NCBI RefSeq assembly: GCF_001042695.1
Contig: NZ_AP012334.1
Span: forward strand, 1,488,001 to 1,552,000
DNA from: Scardovia inopinata JCM 12537
GTDB lineage: Bacteria; Actinomycetota; Actinomycetes; Actinomycetales; Bifidobacteriaceae
Reading direction: 5' to 3'
DNA length: 64,000 nucleotides
Shown: one piece after another, positions 52,814-61,316 of the stretch
Position numbering within the stretch: the stretch's first letter is position 1
Layout of the letters: every line of letters begins with the position of its first letter
The notes under the pieces: generated by a model
Database searches by the model: none
What the model was told of the DNA's origin: nothing
Seen by the model: the letters and a program-made list of their open reading frames with translations, nothing else
Made by a program: the position numbers and the translations under genes

Positions 52814-52815
52814 CA
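51885..52815 (+). mobile_element. IS30-family element A, left end missing
   Basis: Starts abruptly at TTATATCTGATTAT inside the transposase N-terminus and runs to the right end AAATTTCTAACTTAATTTGACA at 52815. The first 556 bp match element B at 61437-61992 with one difference that I can see (51899 against 61451). Confidence 0.85.
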
Positions 52816-52841
52816 ATTCGGGTTTAATTATATCGAATCTG

Positions 52842-53495
52842 CTATGGTAAGGCAAATGTAATAATTTGTATCAAAATAACACTTATTATCAATATTGACC
52901 AATCACGAGTCGTTAATGCAATCTGATGAACGCTGGTCCGCGCGCGATCCTCAACGTAGCCGTGTGATTCCATAGCCTGCGCCAGTTGGTCCGACCAGGT
53001 GATGTCATGCAGGATTGCCTTGAAATAAAGCGTTGGCGACCACCAAGATAAATAGATGCCCCGCATTTGACCAGCCGCGCGAATCGTTTTAACCGTCATT
53101 TTAATCCGAGGAATCAGATTGACGGCCGCCAGCGTTCCATAGGCAAACTTGCTGGGCAGATGCAGATTTTGTTCCAAAGAGCGGGTGAGCTCCAGGGGAC
53201 TGGTGGTCTGCGTAATAGCCGCGCCGGTAAAAACGTAGACATAGATTCGTGAAAACAGCACCCAGGCATAAAAATAGTCATGACCGGGACTGAACCAGGC
53301 AATCGTAATAAATACCGCGACTGCTGGAAATAACGGCATTAAAAACAGCCAGCTAAACAAGCGAGGCCGAATGCGCTTAGTCAAAAGATAGATTATGGCA
53401 ACGGCGATTAAGACCAGATTAATCGTTAAATGGCGCGTAAACGAGACTTCTAAGGCAATGATCAGCACCAACAACAGTTTAAAACTTGGATTCAT
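52842..53495 (-). CDS. ykoC: EcfT-type transmembrane component of a thiamine-precursor transporter
   Basis: A 217-residue membrane protein with about five helices and the CbiQ/EcfT family layout, including AAGQMRGIYLSWWSP, which corresponds to the coupling motif that contacts the ATPase. It is the last gene of the ykoEDC unit, its start directly following the ATPase stop. Control by a TPP riboswitch upstream of the unit supports a role in uptake of thiamine or hydroxymethylpyrimidine. Confidence 0.88.
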   Translation of the reverse strand: MNPSFKLLLVLIIALEVSFTRHLTINLVLIAVAIIYLLTKRIRPRLFSWLFLMPLFPAVAVFITIAWFSPGHDYFYAWVLFSRIYVYVFTGAAITQTTSPLELTRSLEQNLHLPSKFAYGTLAAVNLIPRIKMTVKTIRAAGQMRGIYLSWWSPTLYFKAILHDITWSDQLAQAMESHGYVEDRARTSVHQIALTTRDWSILIISVILIQIITFALP

Positions 53496-54881
53496 TTAAA
53501 ATTCCTCCCGATAGCTGAGCTGACAGTCTGCCAGTTTTACGTGCCGATCAATCAGCTTTTCTAGCCCCTCCAGCTGGTGGCTGATAATGATCATTGTTTG
53601 CGGGTAGACTTTTTGGCTGGCCTTGATCAGATCAACGACATTGTGCAGCGAATGAAGGTCAAGGCCGCTAAAAGGCTCATCCAACAGCAGAACCGGCTGC
53701 CCCATCATCAGCATTAAGAGCAGCTGCAGCTTTTTTTGCTGACCGCCAGAAAGCGAGTAGACCACGCGATCCTGCAATTTATTCAAATCAAGCAGCTTTA
53801 GTGCCACGGTTAGGTGTTCCTCGTCAAAGTAGGGATTACGGCCCTTTTTAAGACTCAGCGCCAACTCCTCTTTAACCGTTATGCTAAGAAACTGGTCGAC
53901 GGCATGCTGGAAGACGTAGCCGACCTGTTGAGCATAACGGCGCGGTTTGATTTTTTGACTGTCCTGGTCATTATAGACGATCGTTCCCTGGTAGGCCGCC
54001 AAGTGTGTAATAGCCTTAAACAATGAGGATTTCCCGGTTCCCGTGGCGCCAGTCAGCAGCGTCGTCCGATTTTTGAAAAATGAAAAGTCATTTGCCATGA
54101 TCAGTTTTTGATCCCCATGTTCAATCACTACTTTTTTGAGCGTTAGAATCGGCTGGTCGCTGGCAGTCGGCAGTTTGACATGGTGGACTATGGCGGCCAG
54201 CTGATCGGCAGACTGAAGCAGTGCATCACTGGCAGCGGCATCAAGCAATTGGGCACGCTGATTTTCAAAATGAATGATCTGTTTAGCCAAGCCGCGATAG
54301 CCATGCAGATCATGATCAGCAACGATAATCGTTTTGTGATACTTTTGCTGCAGTAAGGTCAGCTGCTGAATCAACAAAGTCCGATTATGGTTGTCGATGC
54401 TGGCAAATGGCTCGTCCAACAGCAAAATGTCGGTATCCATCGCGACTAAAACGGCCAAGGCGGCCCGCTGCTGCTCACCGCCTGACATCGTAGTCAGCTG
54501 GCGGTCGCGCAGATGCTCAATGCCGCAGAATTTTAAGGCATGTTCAATGCGAGCGGGCATCTCTTTAGCAGGCAGCTGCAGGTTTTCCAAAGCAAATTCC
54601 AATTCATGCTGCGGCGTATCAAGCGCGAACTGCATACCGGGATCCTGAAACATCATCGCAACGGTTAAATTGTTAGGCAGCTGAATTCTTCCCCTTAGAA
54701 TCTTGCCGCCATATTTGGGCAATAAGCCGGCTAAAAGGCGCATCAGCGTAGATTTGCCGCTGCCGGAAGCACCATAAAAAAGCGTCCAGGAATCAAGCGG
54801 AATTTTCAGCGCAACGTCTTTTAACGTTGGGTGCTTTGGCGTATATGCAAAAGTCAGATTGTCAATTGCCAAATGATTCAT
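53496..54881 (-). CDS. ykoD: Double ATP-binding component of the YkoEDC transporter
   Basis: A 461-residue fusion of two ABC ATPase domains. Domain 1 has Walker A GASGSGKST, signature MSGGEQQRAAL and Walker B ILLLDEPFAS; domain 2 has GATGTGKSS, YSLSGGQQKKLQL and VLLLDEPFSG. This tandem form is that of YkoD. Its start overlaps the ykoE stop by one base. Confidence 0.92.
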   Translation of the reverse strand: MNHLAIDNLTFAYTPKHPTLKDVALKIPLDSWTLFYGASGSGKSTLMRLLAGLLPKYGGKILRGRIQLPNNLTVAMMFQDPGMQFALDTPQHELEFALENLQLPAKEMPARIEHALKFCGIEHLRDRQLTTMSGGEQQRAALAVLVAMDTDILLLDEPFASIDNHNRTLLIQQLTLLQQKYHKTIIVADHDLHGYRGLAKQIIHFENQRAQLLDAAASDALLQSADQLAAIVHHVKLPTASDQPILTLKKVVIEHGDQKLIMANDFSFFKNRTTLLTGATGTGKSSLFKAITHLAAYQGTIVYNDQDSQKIKPRRYAQQVGYVFQHAVDQFLSITVKEELALSLKKGRNPYFDEEHLTVALKLLDLNKLQDRVVYSLSGGQQKKLQLLLMLMMGQPVLLLDEPFSGLDLHSLHNVVDLIKASQKVYPQTMIIISHQLEGLEKLIDRHVKLADCQLSYREEF

Positions 54882-55459
54882 TAGTCGTTAAATTCCTCGC
54901 GTTTCATGACGTGCGAGCGTTCCAACAGCCGTTCGATCAGCATTACCAAAACGCCGCAGAAGAAGAACATTGAAAGCAGCCGGCCGCTAAAGTAGTAAAC
55001 GTTTTTGAAGCCAAACTTGTTATAGCCATTGCGGAACCAATCCCAGGCAAAAGTTACGATCGTCGTGGTAATGGTTGTTGAAACGGCCCCTAGCCAGTCG
55101 TAGTGTTTGTAGCCGGTAAACGTAAAACCCAGTTCGCTGGCAACCCCTTGGACGGCACCAGAAATCAGATTTGCCGCGCCCCATTGATCACCAATCAAGG
55201 CTTCACCAGCGGCGCCTAAAAACTCGCCAAGGAAAGGCGCCCCAGGTTTTTTCAGCATAAATCCTGCCATCGGACCGGCCATGCACCAAAGTCCCATGGT
55301 TAGATCGTTACCCATCATTGGCAGTTTGAGCGGCGTAAAGACAATGGTCAGCGCGTTGTACATAAAGGCAGCTGCCCAGTAGATCACCCCAAAAATAATG
55401 CCGACCAATGCCAGCAGGATGATGTCGCGCAGATGAAACTTGTTATTTTTTTTGGCCAT
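54881..55459 (-). CDS. ykoE: Substrate-binding membrane component of the YkoEDC transporter
   Basis: A 192-residue membrane protein of about five to six helices. Segments such as MGLWCMAGPMAGFMLKKPGA, FLGEFLGAAGEALIG and AVQGVASELGFTFTGY match the YkoE family, the substrate-specific part for thiamine precursors. AGGAGGG precedes the ATG. It is the first gene behind the minus-strand TPP riboswitch. Confidence 0.88.
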   Translation of the reverse strand: MAKKNNKFHLRDIILLALVGIIFGVIYWAAAFMYNALTIVFTPLKLPMMGNDLTMGLWCMAGPMAGFMLKKPGAPFLGEFLGAAGEALIGDQWGAANLISGAVQGVASELGFTFTGYKHYDWLGAVSTTITTTIVTFAWDWFRNGYNKFGFKNVYYFSGRLLSMFFFCGVLVMLIERLLERSHVMKREEFND

Positions 55460-55502
55460 GAAAGACCCTCCTAATGATTGAAATTTTCAATCACCTGTCC
55501 AA

Positions 55503-55537
55503 AAGAAAACCCACTATGGAAAAGATCCACAGTGGGG
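55503..55537 (-). terminator. Riboswitch-controlled terminator of ykoEDC
   Basis: On the minus strand CCCCACTGTGGA, a short loop and TCCATAGTGGG are followed by TTTTCTTTT, about 40 bp before ykoE. It lies where the expression platform of the TPP riboswitch is expected. Confidence 0.8.
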
Positions 55538-55555
55538 CTGATTACGACAGATTAT

Positions 55556-55640
55556 TTACCGTATCTCCCTTCGCTGGAATTATCCAGAGCAGGTTCAATG
55601 GGTATTATCTCAGCCGTATGGCACCCCAGACATGAATGAT
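55556..55640 (-). promoter_or_regulatory. TPP riboswitch (THI element) of ykoEDC
   Basis: The minus strand reads CTGGGGTGCC, GGCTGAGATAATACCC, TTGAACCTG and GGATAATTCCAGCGAAGGGA in order, the conserved core of the thiamine pyrophosphate aptamer. High TPP should favour the downstream terminator and shut off the transporter. Confidence 0.93.
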
Positions 55641-55651
55641 TGATCGTTTTC

Positions 55652-55680
55652 ATCTTACAAAATAACTTGGCATAGTGCAA
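55652..55680 (-). promoter_or_regulatory. Promoter of ykoEDC
   Basis: On the minus strand TTGCAC, 17 bp, TAAGAT, placed about 10 bp in front of the riboswitch. Confidence 0.6.
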
Positions 55681-55895
55681 GCCAGCAGAAATTTTATCGA
55701 AGTTTAATTTGAAATAAAAAGAGATTTAAGCGGAGAAATTGATTTGAATCAAGTCGGGTTTAAATTTATTGAGATTCACTGATAATCATTTGATCAGCCT
55801 GAACACAATATATAGCATTTAATCCTAAAAATAGCTACTAGATGTCGTGGTAGAATGATCCTATTGAATTTCAAATAAGAGTAAGAGGCAAGACT

Positions 55896-56912
55896 ATGAA
55901 AAAAAATCAAAAAGGCATTCTGCTGGTTAATCTTGGAACGCCAAGTGATCCCAGCGTTCCAGCGGTTACCAGATTTCTACGGCGGTTCTTAAGCGATCGG
56001 CGGGTCATTCATATGCCGCCATTGATCTGGCAGCCAATTCTAAACATGATGGTGCTGCCCAAACATGCTCCCAAGTCGGCTGCCAATTATGAGCAGCTGT
56101 GGTCATCAGAGATTGGCTCACCTTTGCTGCATTATACTCAGCGCCAGGCCCAGCTGCTGCAAAAGCGACTGCCGGATTATACGGTTCGCTATGCCATGAG
56201 CTACAGTCAGCCGCTGATTGGTGCGGTCTTAAAAGAATTTGAGTTTCAAGGAATCACCGATTTAACGATCATTCCAATGTATCCGCAGTATTCAACTACA
56301 ACCACGGCTTCGGTTCAAGATGATGTCGCTCGGTTTTACCAGGATCGCAAAACGGTTCCGGAAATTAGATTCGTCAGTGACTACAGCAGTTTTTGGCCGT
56401 ATGTCAAAGCATTATCGAATAAACTGCAAAAAGCGGTTGCTAAAATGAATCCAGATGCAATCGTCTTTTCATATCATGGCATTCCGCTCAGTTATCAAAA
56501 GGCCGGGGATCCTTACGCCCAGCGCTGCCGGCAAACGACCATGGCGGTAATTGAGCGTTTGGGGCTGCAGGTTCCCTGTTTTCAAGCCTATCAGTCGCGC
56601 TTTGGACCGGCAAAGTGGCTGACGCCGGCCACCAAAGATCTTTTGACCGCGCTGCCTAAGCAAGGCTATCGCAAGGTACTGGTCATCGCGCCTAGTTTTA
56701 CCGCTGACTGTCTGGAGACGATTCAAGAATTGGGCGAGGAGAACCGCGCTGCCTTTTTGGCTGCTGGTGGAAGCGAATATCAATTGCTGCCAGCTTTAAA
56801 TGATGATGCCGAGTGGGTTGAGGCCTTAGCGCAATTAACGCTTCTAAATGCTGTTATGCCGGCTCAGAACGCAGCTATGGATCTGCCATCAGCTAATCTG
56901 CAGACTGAATAG
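55896..56912 (+). CDS. hemH: Ferrochelatase (coproporphyrin type)
   Basis: A 338-residue chelatase: GILLVNLGTPSDPSVPAV at the N-terminus, FSYHGIPLSYQKAGDPY with the catalytic His, and APSFTADCLETIQELGEENR with the catalytic Glu. In Gram-positive bacteria this enzyme inserts iron into coproporphyrin III (CpfC). No other heme gene is present here, as is common in lactobacilli, which keep hemH without the full pathway and may work on imported porphyrin. It is flanked by two thiamine units and ends at a UUCG hairpin. Confidence 0.9.
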   Translation: MKKNQKGILLVNLGTPSDPSVPAVTRFLRRFLSDRRVIHMPPLIWQPILNMMVLPKHAPKSAANYEQLWSSEIGSPLLHYTQRQAQLLQKRLPDYTVRYAMSYSQPLIGAVLKEFEFQGITDLTIIPMYPQYSTTTTASVQDDVARFYQDRKTVPEIRFVSDYSSFWPYVKALSNKLQKAVAKMNPDAIVFSYHGIPLSYQKAGDPYAQRCRQTTMAVIERLGLQVPCFQAYQSRFGPAKWLTPATKDLLTALPKQGYRKVLVIAPSFTADCLETIQELGEENRAAFLAAGGSEYQLLPALNDDAEWVEALAQLTLLNAVMPAQNAAMDLPSANLQTE

Positions 56913-56950
56913 GATCAAAAGGGGCTGTGACATAAGTCCCTAATAATAAG

Positions 56951-56992
56951 CGGAGTTAGATGAAATCTTCGGATTTCATTTAATTCCGTTTT
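56951..56992 (+). terminator. Terminator of hemH with a TTCG loop
   Basis: GGAGTTAGATGAAATC, TTCG, GATTTCATTTAATTCC, then GTTTTCC: a 16-bp stem with G-T pairs and a very stable tetraloop. Confidence 0.8.
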
Positions 56993-56997
56993 CCTTT

Positions 56998-57037
56998 CCC
57001 GAATTGTCAAATTAAGTTAGAAATTTGACAATTCGGG
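56998..57037. repeat. 40-bp palindrome made of IS30-end sequence
   Basis: CCCGAATTGTCAAATT, eight bases, AATTTGACAATTCGGG: perfect 16-bp arms. The core TGTCAAATTAAGTTAGAAAT is the complement of the IS30-A right end, and the flank ATTCGGG also follows IS30-A at 52816. Followed by ATTTTCT, it could also stop transcription. Confidence 0.7.
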
Positions 57038-57076
57038 ATTTTCTGCTATACTAAAAACTAAGTTGAATATTTTTCC

Positions 57077-57169
57077 GCACTAGGGGAGTCCATGTTCTGG
57101 ACTGAGACGCGCGCAGCGACGCGTAAACTCTTTGAACCTGTTAAGTCGATGCTTGCGAAGGAAAGTGCT
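57077..57169 (+). promoter_or_regulatory. TPP riboswitch (THI element) of thiMDE-tenA
   Basis: CACTAGGGGAGTCC, GGACTGAGACGCG, TCTTTGAACCTG, TTGCGAAGGAAAGTG follow the conserved order of the TPP aptamer. It precedes a terminator and the thiM start. Confidence 0.93.
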
Positions 57170-57197
57170 TTTTCTTTTTTAAATTGGAATCAACCAG

Positions 57198-57233
57198 ATC
57201 CGCGAGCGTTTTAACGAGTTCGCGGATTTTTTA
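57198..57233 (+). terminator. Riboswitch-controlled terminator of thiMDE-tenA
   Basis: ATCCGCGAGCG and CGAGTTCGCGGAT pair imperfectly and are followed by TTTTTTATTT, 25 bp before thiM. Confidence 0.85.
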
Positions 57234-57260
57234 TTTCAGCCAATCAAAGGAGGAATTCAT

Positions 57261-58049
57261 ATGAGTCTGATTGCACAGCTGCGCAAGCAAAATCCAGTAG
57301 TGCTGACGGTAGCCAACATGGTCACGCCCGCTGACGTTGCCAATGGCTTAAACGTTTTAGGTGCTTCGCCAATCATGTCCAAGGCCCCTGAAGAAGCTGA
57401 AGACATGGTTAAGATCGCCCAGGTCGTGACGATTAATCTGGGAACCGTTGAAGCCGCACAAAGAAAAGAAATGCTAGCGGTTATGGACGCCGCGCAGTTT
57501 TTAGAGGTCCCAGCCGTTTTTGATCCGGTTGCGTGTGCCGGCAGCGCCTATCGTACCCAGGTCGCCAATGAGCTTTTAAATAAGTATCATTTTGCCTGTA
57601 TCCGCGGAAACGCCGGCGAGATTGCGGCCTTAGCCGGAATTGACTGGCAAAGCCACGGAATCGACGCGGGATCTGGGGATGGTGATCTGACCGCCATCGC
57701 GCAAAAATGTGCCCAAAAATATCAAACCGTCGTTGCAATGACTGGAGCCGTAGATATTATTACTGATGGTCAAAAAGTCATCAAGGTTCCATTTGGCTCG
57801 CCGCTGTTTGCCGTTCATGTAGGAACTGGCGACATGCTTTCCAGTATTATCGCGGCCTTTATCGGTTTGGGAGGCAGTGTCTTGGAAGCGGCTGCCACGG
57901 CTTGTGAGGTATTTGCCTTAGCCGGCCAGGCCGCTGCTAACAAGACCCAGATGCCAAGCCGCTGGTATGACATGTTTTTGGACAATCTTTACCAAGCTGA
58001 TGATCAATTGATTGCAGCCTGGCAAACCGAATTACAGAAAGAAGACTAA
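57261..58049 (+). CDS. thiM: Hydroxyethylthiazole kinase
   Basis: A 262-residue kinase that phosphorylates 4-methyl-5-hydroxyethylthiazole for thiamine salvage. Family segments are VANMVTPADVANGLNVLGAS, VFDPVACAGSAYRT, IRGNAGEIAALAG and VGTGDMLSSIIAAF, the last with the Cys-free anion-hole/catalytic Gly-Thr-Gly-Asp. AGGAGG precedes the ATG. It is the first gene under the plus-strand TPP riboswitch, two bases from thiD. Confidence 0.93.
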   Translation: MSLIAQLRKQNPVVLTVANMVTPADVANGLNVLGASPIMSKAPEEAEDMVKIAQVVTINLGTVEAAQRKEMLAVMDAAQFLEVPAVFDPVACAGSAYRTQVANELLNKYHFACIRGNAGEIAALAGIDWQSHGIDAGSGDGDLTAIAQKCAQKYQTVVAMTGAVDIITDGQKVIKVPFGSPLFAVHVGTGDMLSSIIAAFIGLGGSVLEAAATACEVFALAGQAAANKTQMPSRWYDMFLDNLYQADDQLIAAWQTELQKED

Positions 58050-58051
58050 AG

Positions 58052-58849
58052 ATGATCAACGAATTTCCCCAAACCCTTTCAATTGCCGGCTCTGATTCAG
58101 GTGGCGGCGCTGGCATGCAGGCAGATCTAAAAACCATGCAGATGCGGCATGTATTTGCCACGACTGTTTTAGTCGCCATTACGGCACAAAACACGCTGGG
58201 CGTTCAAGACGCCATGCCGCTGCCTAAAAAAATCATTGATGAACAGTTTGCCTCTTTAAACGCCGACTTAAAGATTCGCGCCTGCAAAACGGGCATGCTG
58301 GCTGATACTGAAACCGTTGAAACCGTCGTTGCCAATCTTGGACAATTCGACTTTGGACCACTAGTAGTTGATCCAGTCATGATTGCCAAAGGCGGCGCAC
58401 ATCTGTTGACCGATGAGGCAATCAGCACGGTCAGGACCAAGCTGCTTCCCCTCGCCGATCTGGTAACGCCCAACCTACCGGAAGCAGAGGCACTGGCTGA
58501 AATAACGATCAAAAACAACGCCGATATGAAAAAAGCTGGGCAACAGCTGCAGGCTTTAGGTGCCAAGAACGTCTTAGTTAAGGGCGGTCATTTTAATGAT
58601 CAAAAACAGGCCAGTGACTTTGTATTGCTGGCTGACGGATCCAGCTTTTGGATGAGCTCGCCTCGGATCGACACCAAACGCACGCATGGTACTGGTGATA
58701 CGATCTCTGCCTGCATTACCGCCGAGCTGGCTAAGGGCGTATCAATGGAAAACGCGATTCGCATCGGCAAGGCCTACGTGGAAGCCACGATTCGCGACGG
58801 CATCCAGGTTGGTCACGGGCATGGTCCTTTGAATCACTGGGCCGTCTAG
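58052..58849 (+). CDS. thiD: Hydroxymethylpyrimidine/phosphomethylpyrimidine kinase
   Basis: A 265-residue ribokinase-fold enzyme: IAGSDSGGGAGMQADLKTM at the N-terminus, VVDPVMIAKGGAHLL, LPEAEALAEI, VKGGHFNDQ and THGTGDTISACITAELAKG with the catalytic Asp. It makes HMP pyrophosphate from salvaged pyrimidine. It is two bases behind thiM and ten before thiE. Confidence 0.94.
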   Translation: MINEFPQTLSIAGSDSGGGAGMQADLKTMQMRHVFATTVLVAITAQNTLGVQDAMPLPKKIIDEQFASLNADLKIRACKTGMLADTETVETVVANLGQFDFGPLVVDPVMIAKGGAHLLTDEAISTVRTKLLPLADLVTPNLPEAEALAEITIKNNADMKKAGQQLQALGAKNVLVKGGHFNDQKQASDFVLLADGSSFWMSSPRIDTKRTHGTGDTISACITAELAKGVSMENAIRIGKAYVEATIRDGIQVGHGHGPLNHWAV

Positions 58850-58858
58850 GAGGGAAGT

Positions 58859-59500
58859 ATGCAATTTAGAGAAGAAATGCTTCACTGCTATCTGGTTGGC
58901 GGTACCCAAGACGTCAATCATGATCCAAAACGGTTTCTAAATGACGTATCAATCGCAATGGACAGCGGCATTACCGCCTTTCAGTATCGCGAAAAAGGCA
59001 CCAGCCAACTCAACCAAGAACGGCGCGTGCAGCTGGGACTGAAGCTGCGCAGACTTGCCGATCAGCATCATATTCCGCTGATCGTTGATGATGACGTTGA
59101 ATTGGCCCAGGCAATCAATGCTGACGGCATCCACGTTGGTCAAAAGGATCAGCGTGTCGAACAGGTCTTAGCCGCGGTTGGGAACACTATGTTTGTCGGC
59201 TATTCATGCAATCAGCCAGCACAGATCAAGCACGCCAACCAATTGCCGGTAGCATATGTCGGCAGTGGACCGATTTTCCCAACCAGCTCCAAAAATGATG
59301 CTGATCCAGCGATGGGACTTGAAAAACTGCATGAGCTGGTCACGATAAGCACCCATCCAATCGTGGCCATTGGCGGCATTACCGAAGCCAACATGGCCCA
59401 GACGCTTGCTGCCGGAGTCGCTGGTCTTTCAATGATCTCAATGATTCTGCAAAGCGCTGACATTCAAAAAACCGTTCAGCATATCAATTCTTTATACTAG
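58859..59500 (+). CDS. thiE: Thiamine-phosphate synthase
   Basis: A 213-residue TIM-barrel enzyme that joins HMP pyrophosphate and thiazole phosphate. Segments: FQYREKGTSQLNQ (QYR-K pyrophosphate site), LIVDDDVELAQAINADGIHVGQKDQ, YVGSGPIFPTSSKNDA and IVAIGGITEANM. GGAGGGAAGT lies in front of the ATG. The thiMDE set is a salvage pathway; de novo thiC and thiG are absent here. Confidence 0.94.
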   Translation: MQFREEMLHCYLVGGTQDVNHDPKRFLNDVSIAMDSGITAFQYREKGTSQLNQERRVQLGLKLRRLADQHHIPLIVDDDVELAQAINADGIHVGQKDQRVEQVLAAVGNTMFVGYSCNQPAQIKHANQLPVAYVGSGPIFPTSSKNDADPAMGLEKLHELVTISTHPIVAIGGITEANMAQTLAAGVAGLSMISMILQSADIQKTVQHINSLY

Positions 59501-59520
59501 ATCAACCAGGTGAAATTTTT

Positions 59521-60201
59521 ATGAACGACTCAAAAACCACTAAATTTTCTGAAAAACTGCATCAAGCAGCTGCACCACTCTGGCAAAAAAGCATTCACCA
59601 TCCATTTATCACTGAACTGGCCAGCGGTAAACTGCCATTGGCAACCTTTCGCTATTATCTGACGCAGGATACCAAATACCTGACCGCGTTTGAAAAGCTG
59701 CACGAAAAAACTGCCGCCCTGCTTCCTCAATCACAGGGCGCGCTGCTCTTAAAGCTGGCCAACGGTTCCGGGGAAGACGTTCAGCGCAGTCCTATGCTGC
59801 AACAGCTCAAGCTCAGTCCAGCAGAGATTCAGCAAGCTCCCATCGCTCCTAACAACTACGCTTACATCACCCATATGGAGTATCAGCTGAACGTTGATCC
59901 CGCTGCCGCCGTGACCGCTCTTTTACCCTGCTACTGGCTTTATGATGAGATTGCCGACTACTGGAAAGATCAGACCAGTCCCGTTCCCGTCTACCAAGCA
60001 TTTTTTGACAGCTATCAGACAGTCGGTTTTGATACCAGTACCCAACAGCTGATCGGCTTGGTCAATGAACTGGCCGCCAACAGCAATGAAACCGTCAAAC
60101 AACAGATGATGACGGCCTTTTTGCGCAGCAGCAGCTATGAGCTGGGCTTTTGGCAAATGGCTTATACTCACCAGACCTGGGCTGACCTGGCTAATAATTA
60201 A
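59521..60201 (+). CDS. tenA: TenA/thiaminase II-like protein
   Basis: A 226-residue helical protein. WQKSIHHPFITELASGKLPL, FRYYLTQDTKYLTAFEKLHE and the conserved ELNVDPAAAV-like region with the Cys in LLPCYWLYDEIADYW and the Glu near the C-terminal GLVNELAANS fit TenA, which hydrolyses aminomethyl-HMP from degraded thiamine. It is 20 bases behind thiE; the salvage role agrees with YkoEDC and thiMDE in the same block. Confidence 0.9.
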   Translation: MNDSKTTKFSEKLHQAAAPLWQKSIHHPFITELASGKLPLATFRYYLTQDTKYLTAFEKLHEKTAALLPQSQGALLLKLANGSGEDVQRSPMLQQLKLSPAEIQQAPIAPNNYAYITHMEYQLNVDPAAAVTALLPCYWLYDEIADYWKDQTSPVPVYQAFFDSYQTVGFDTSTQQLIGLVNELAANSNETVKQQMMTAFLRSSSYELGFWQMAYTHQTWADLANN

Positions 60202-60216
60202 GCAACAGATATGTAA

Positions 60217-60251
60217 AACGCTGGATTGCCTCTGACAACCCAGCGTTTTTT
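60217..60251. terminator. Terminator between tenA and the convergent MFS gene
   Basis: AACGCTGG, about 14 bases, CCAGCGTT then TTTTT. It ends the thi operon and overlaps the stop of the MFS gene. Confidence 0.75.
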
Positions 60252-61316
60252 AATGTTTTGCAACCGCGCCGTTTAACTCTTTGCGATCTCCCAAATAGAT
60301 CAAGAAAATGATTGGCACGATGATCAGCATGACCGGGTAAAAAGCTTTAAGCGGCAGATACTGGTCAATCAAGCCTCCTAGAACCGGTCCCAGCGTCATC
60401 CCAATGTCAACGCCCAGGAAAAACGTTGAACTGGCCAGTCCCTGTTCTCCTTGTGGCGCCAGCATCAAGGCCGTTGATTGGCAGACTGAGTAGATGATGC
60501 CATATCCCATTGCCATGCCAGCGGCCGCCAAAGCCATTTCCCAATTGGTTTTCATAATTGACAGCATGATCAAATAAAAAACATTGGCCAACAAACTGAC
60601 AATCAGCCATTTACCGAAACGAACCGTGTCGAATTTTGTTCGCAGACAAAGCCGGATTACCAGCAAAACAGCCGCATAGATCATAAAGTACGCGCCCACG
60701 GCAACCGTTAAGTGACGCTGCTCAACATAGGTCACGATATCAGCCTGCGTGGCAAAGTAAGGAATCGCAAACAGAGCCGTCATGGCCGCAACTGGCAGCG
60801 CGCTTTTTTGAATGATCTTGATTCGGCTAGACCCATTTGAGCGTAATTTCTTTACCGGCACGGAACGATCACCGCAACCAAAAGCGCCGCCGCGGCCGAG
60901 ATGATAATGGCAGGCCGGTAGCCGATGACATGATACAGATTAATGGAGACTGCCGGTGCAAACGCCATCGCCAGTGCATTCATGATTCCATACAGTCCCA
61001 TCGCCTCACCAACATGCGACAATGGGACCAAGCTGGCCAGCCAAGTCGTCATGCAGACGGTACACAGAACGTACCCCGTCCCGTTGATCAAGCGAAAAAA
61101 CAGCAGCAGACCACTGTTAGGTACGAAAATATAGCCAGTCACACCAATAAAACTCAGCAGGCCACCCCAAGAAGCCAGCCGATACTTTGAGATCCGATCC
61201 GTCAGATTACCAGCAATTGGTCTGAGAAACATTGCCACCAGACTCATCATCCCCGCGATCACGCCGGCAAACGTGCTGCTGGCTCCCAGCTTTTGCGCAT
61301 AGCCATTAACGCGGTT
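60250..61316 (-). pseudogene. MFS transporter, frameshifted and N-terminally cut by IS30
   Basis: The part 60852-61316 gives NGYAQKLGASSTFAGVIAGM, FLRPIAGNLTDRISKYRLAS (motif A) and about five helices; near 60851 one C is missing, and the frame 60250-60861 continues with PVKKLRSNG as the central loop and six further helices (LGVDIGMTLGPVLGGLID). The first helix or so is lost at the IS30 end at 61317. The type is a 12-helix DHA1-like exporter. Its convergence with the thi operon does not show a shared role. Confidence 0.8.
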
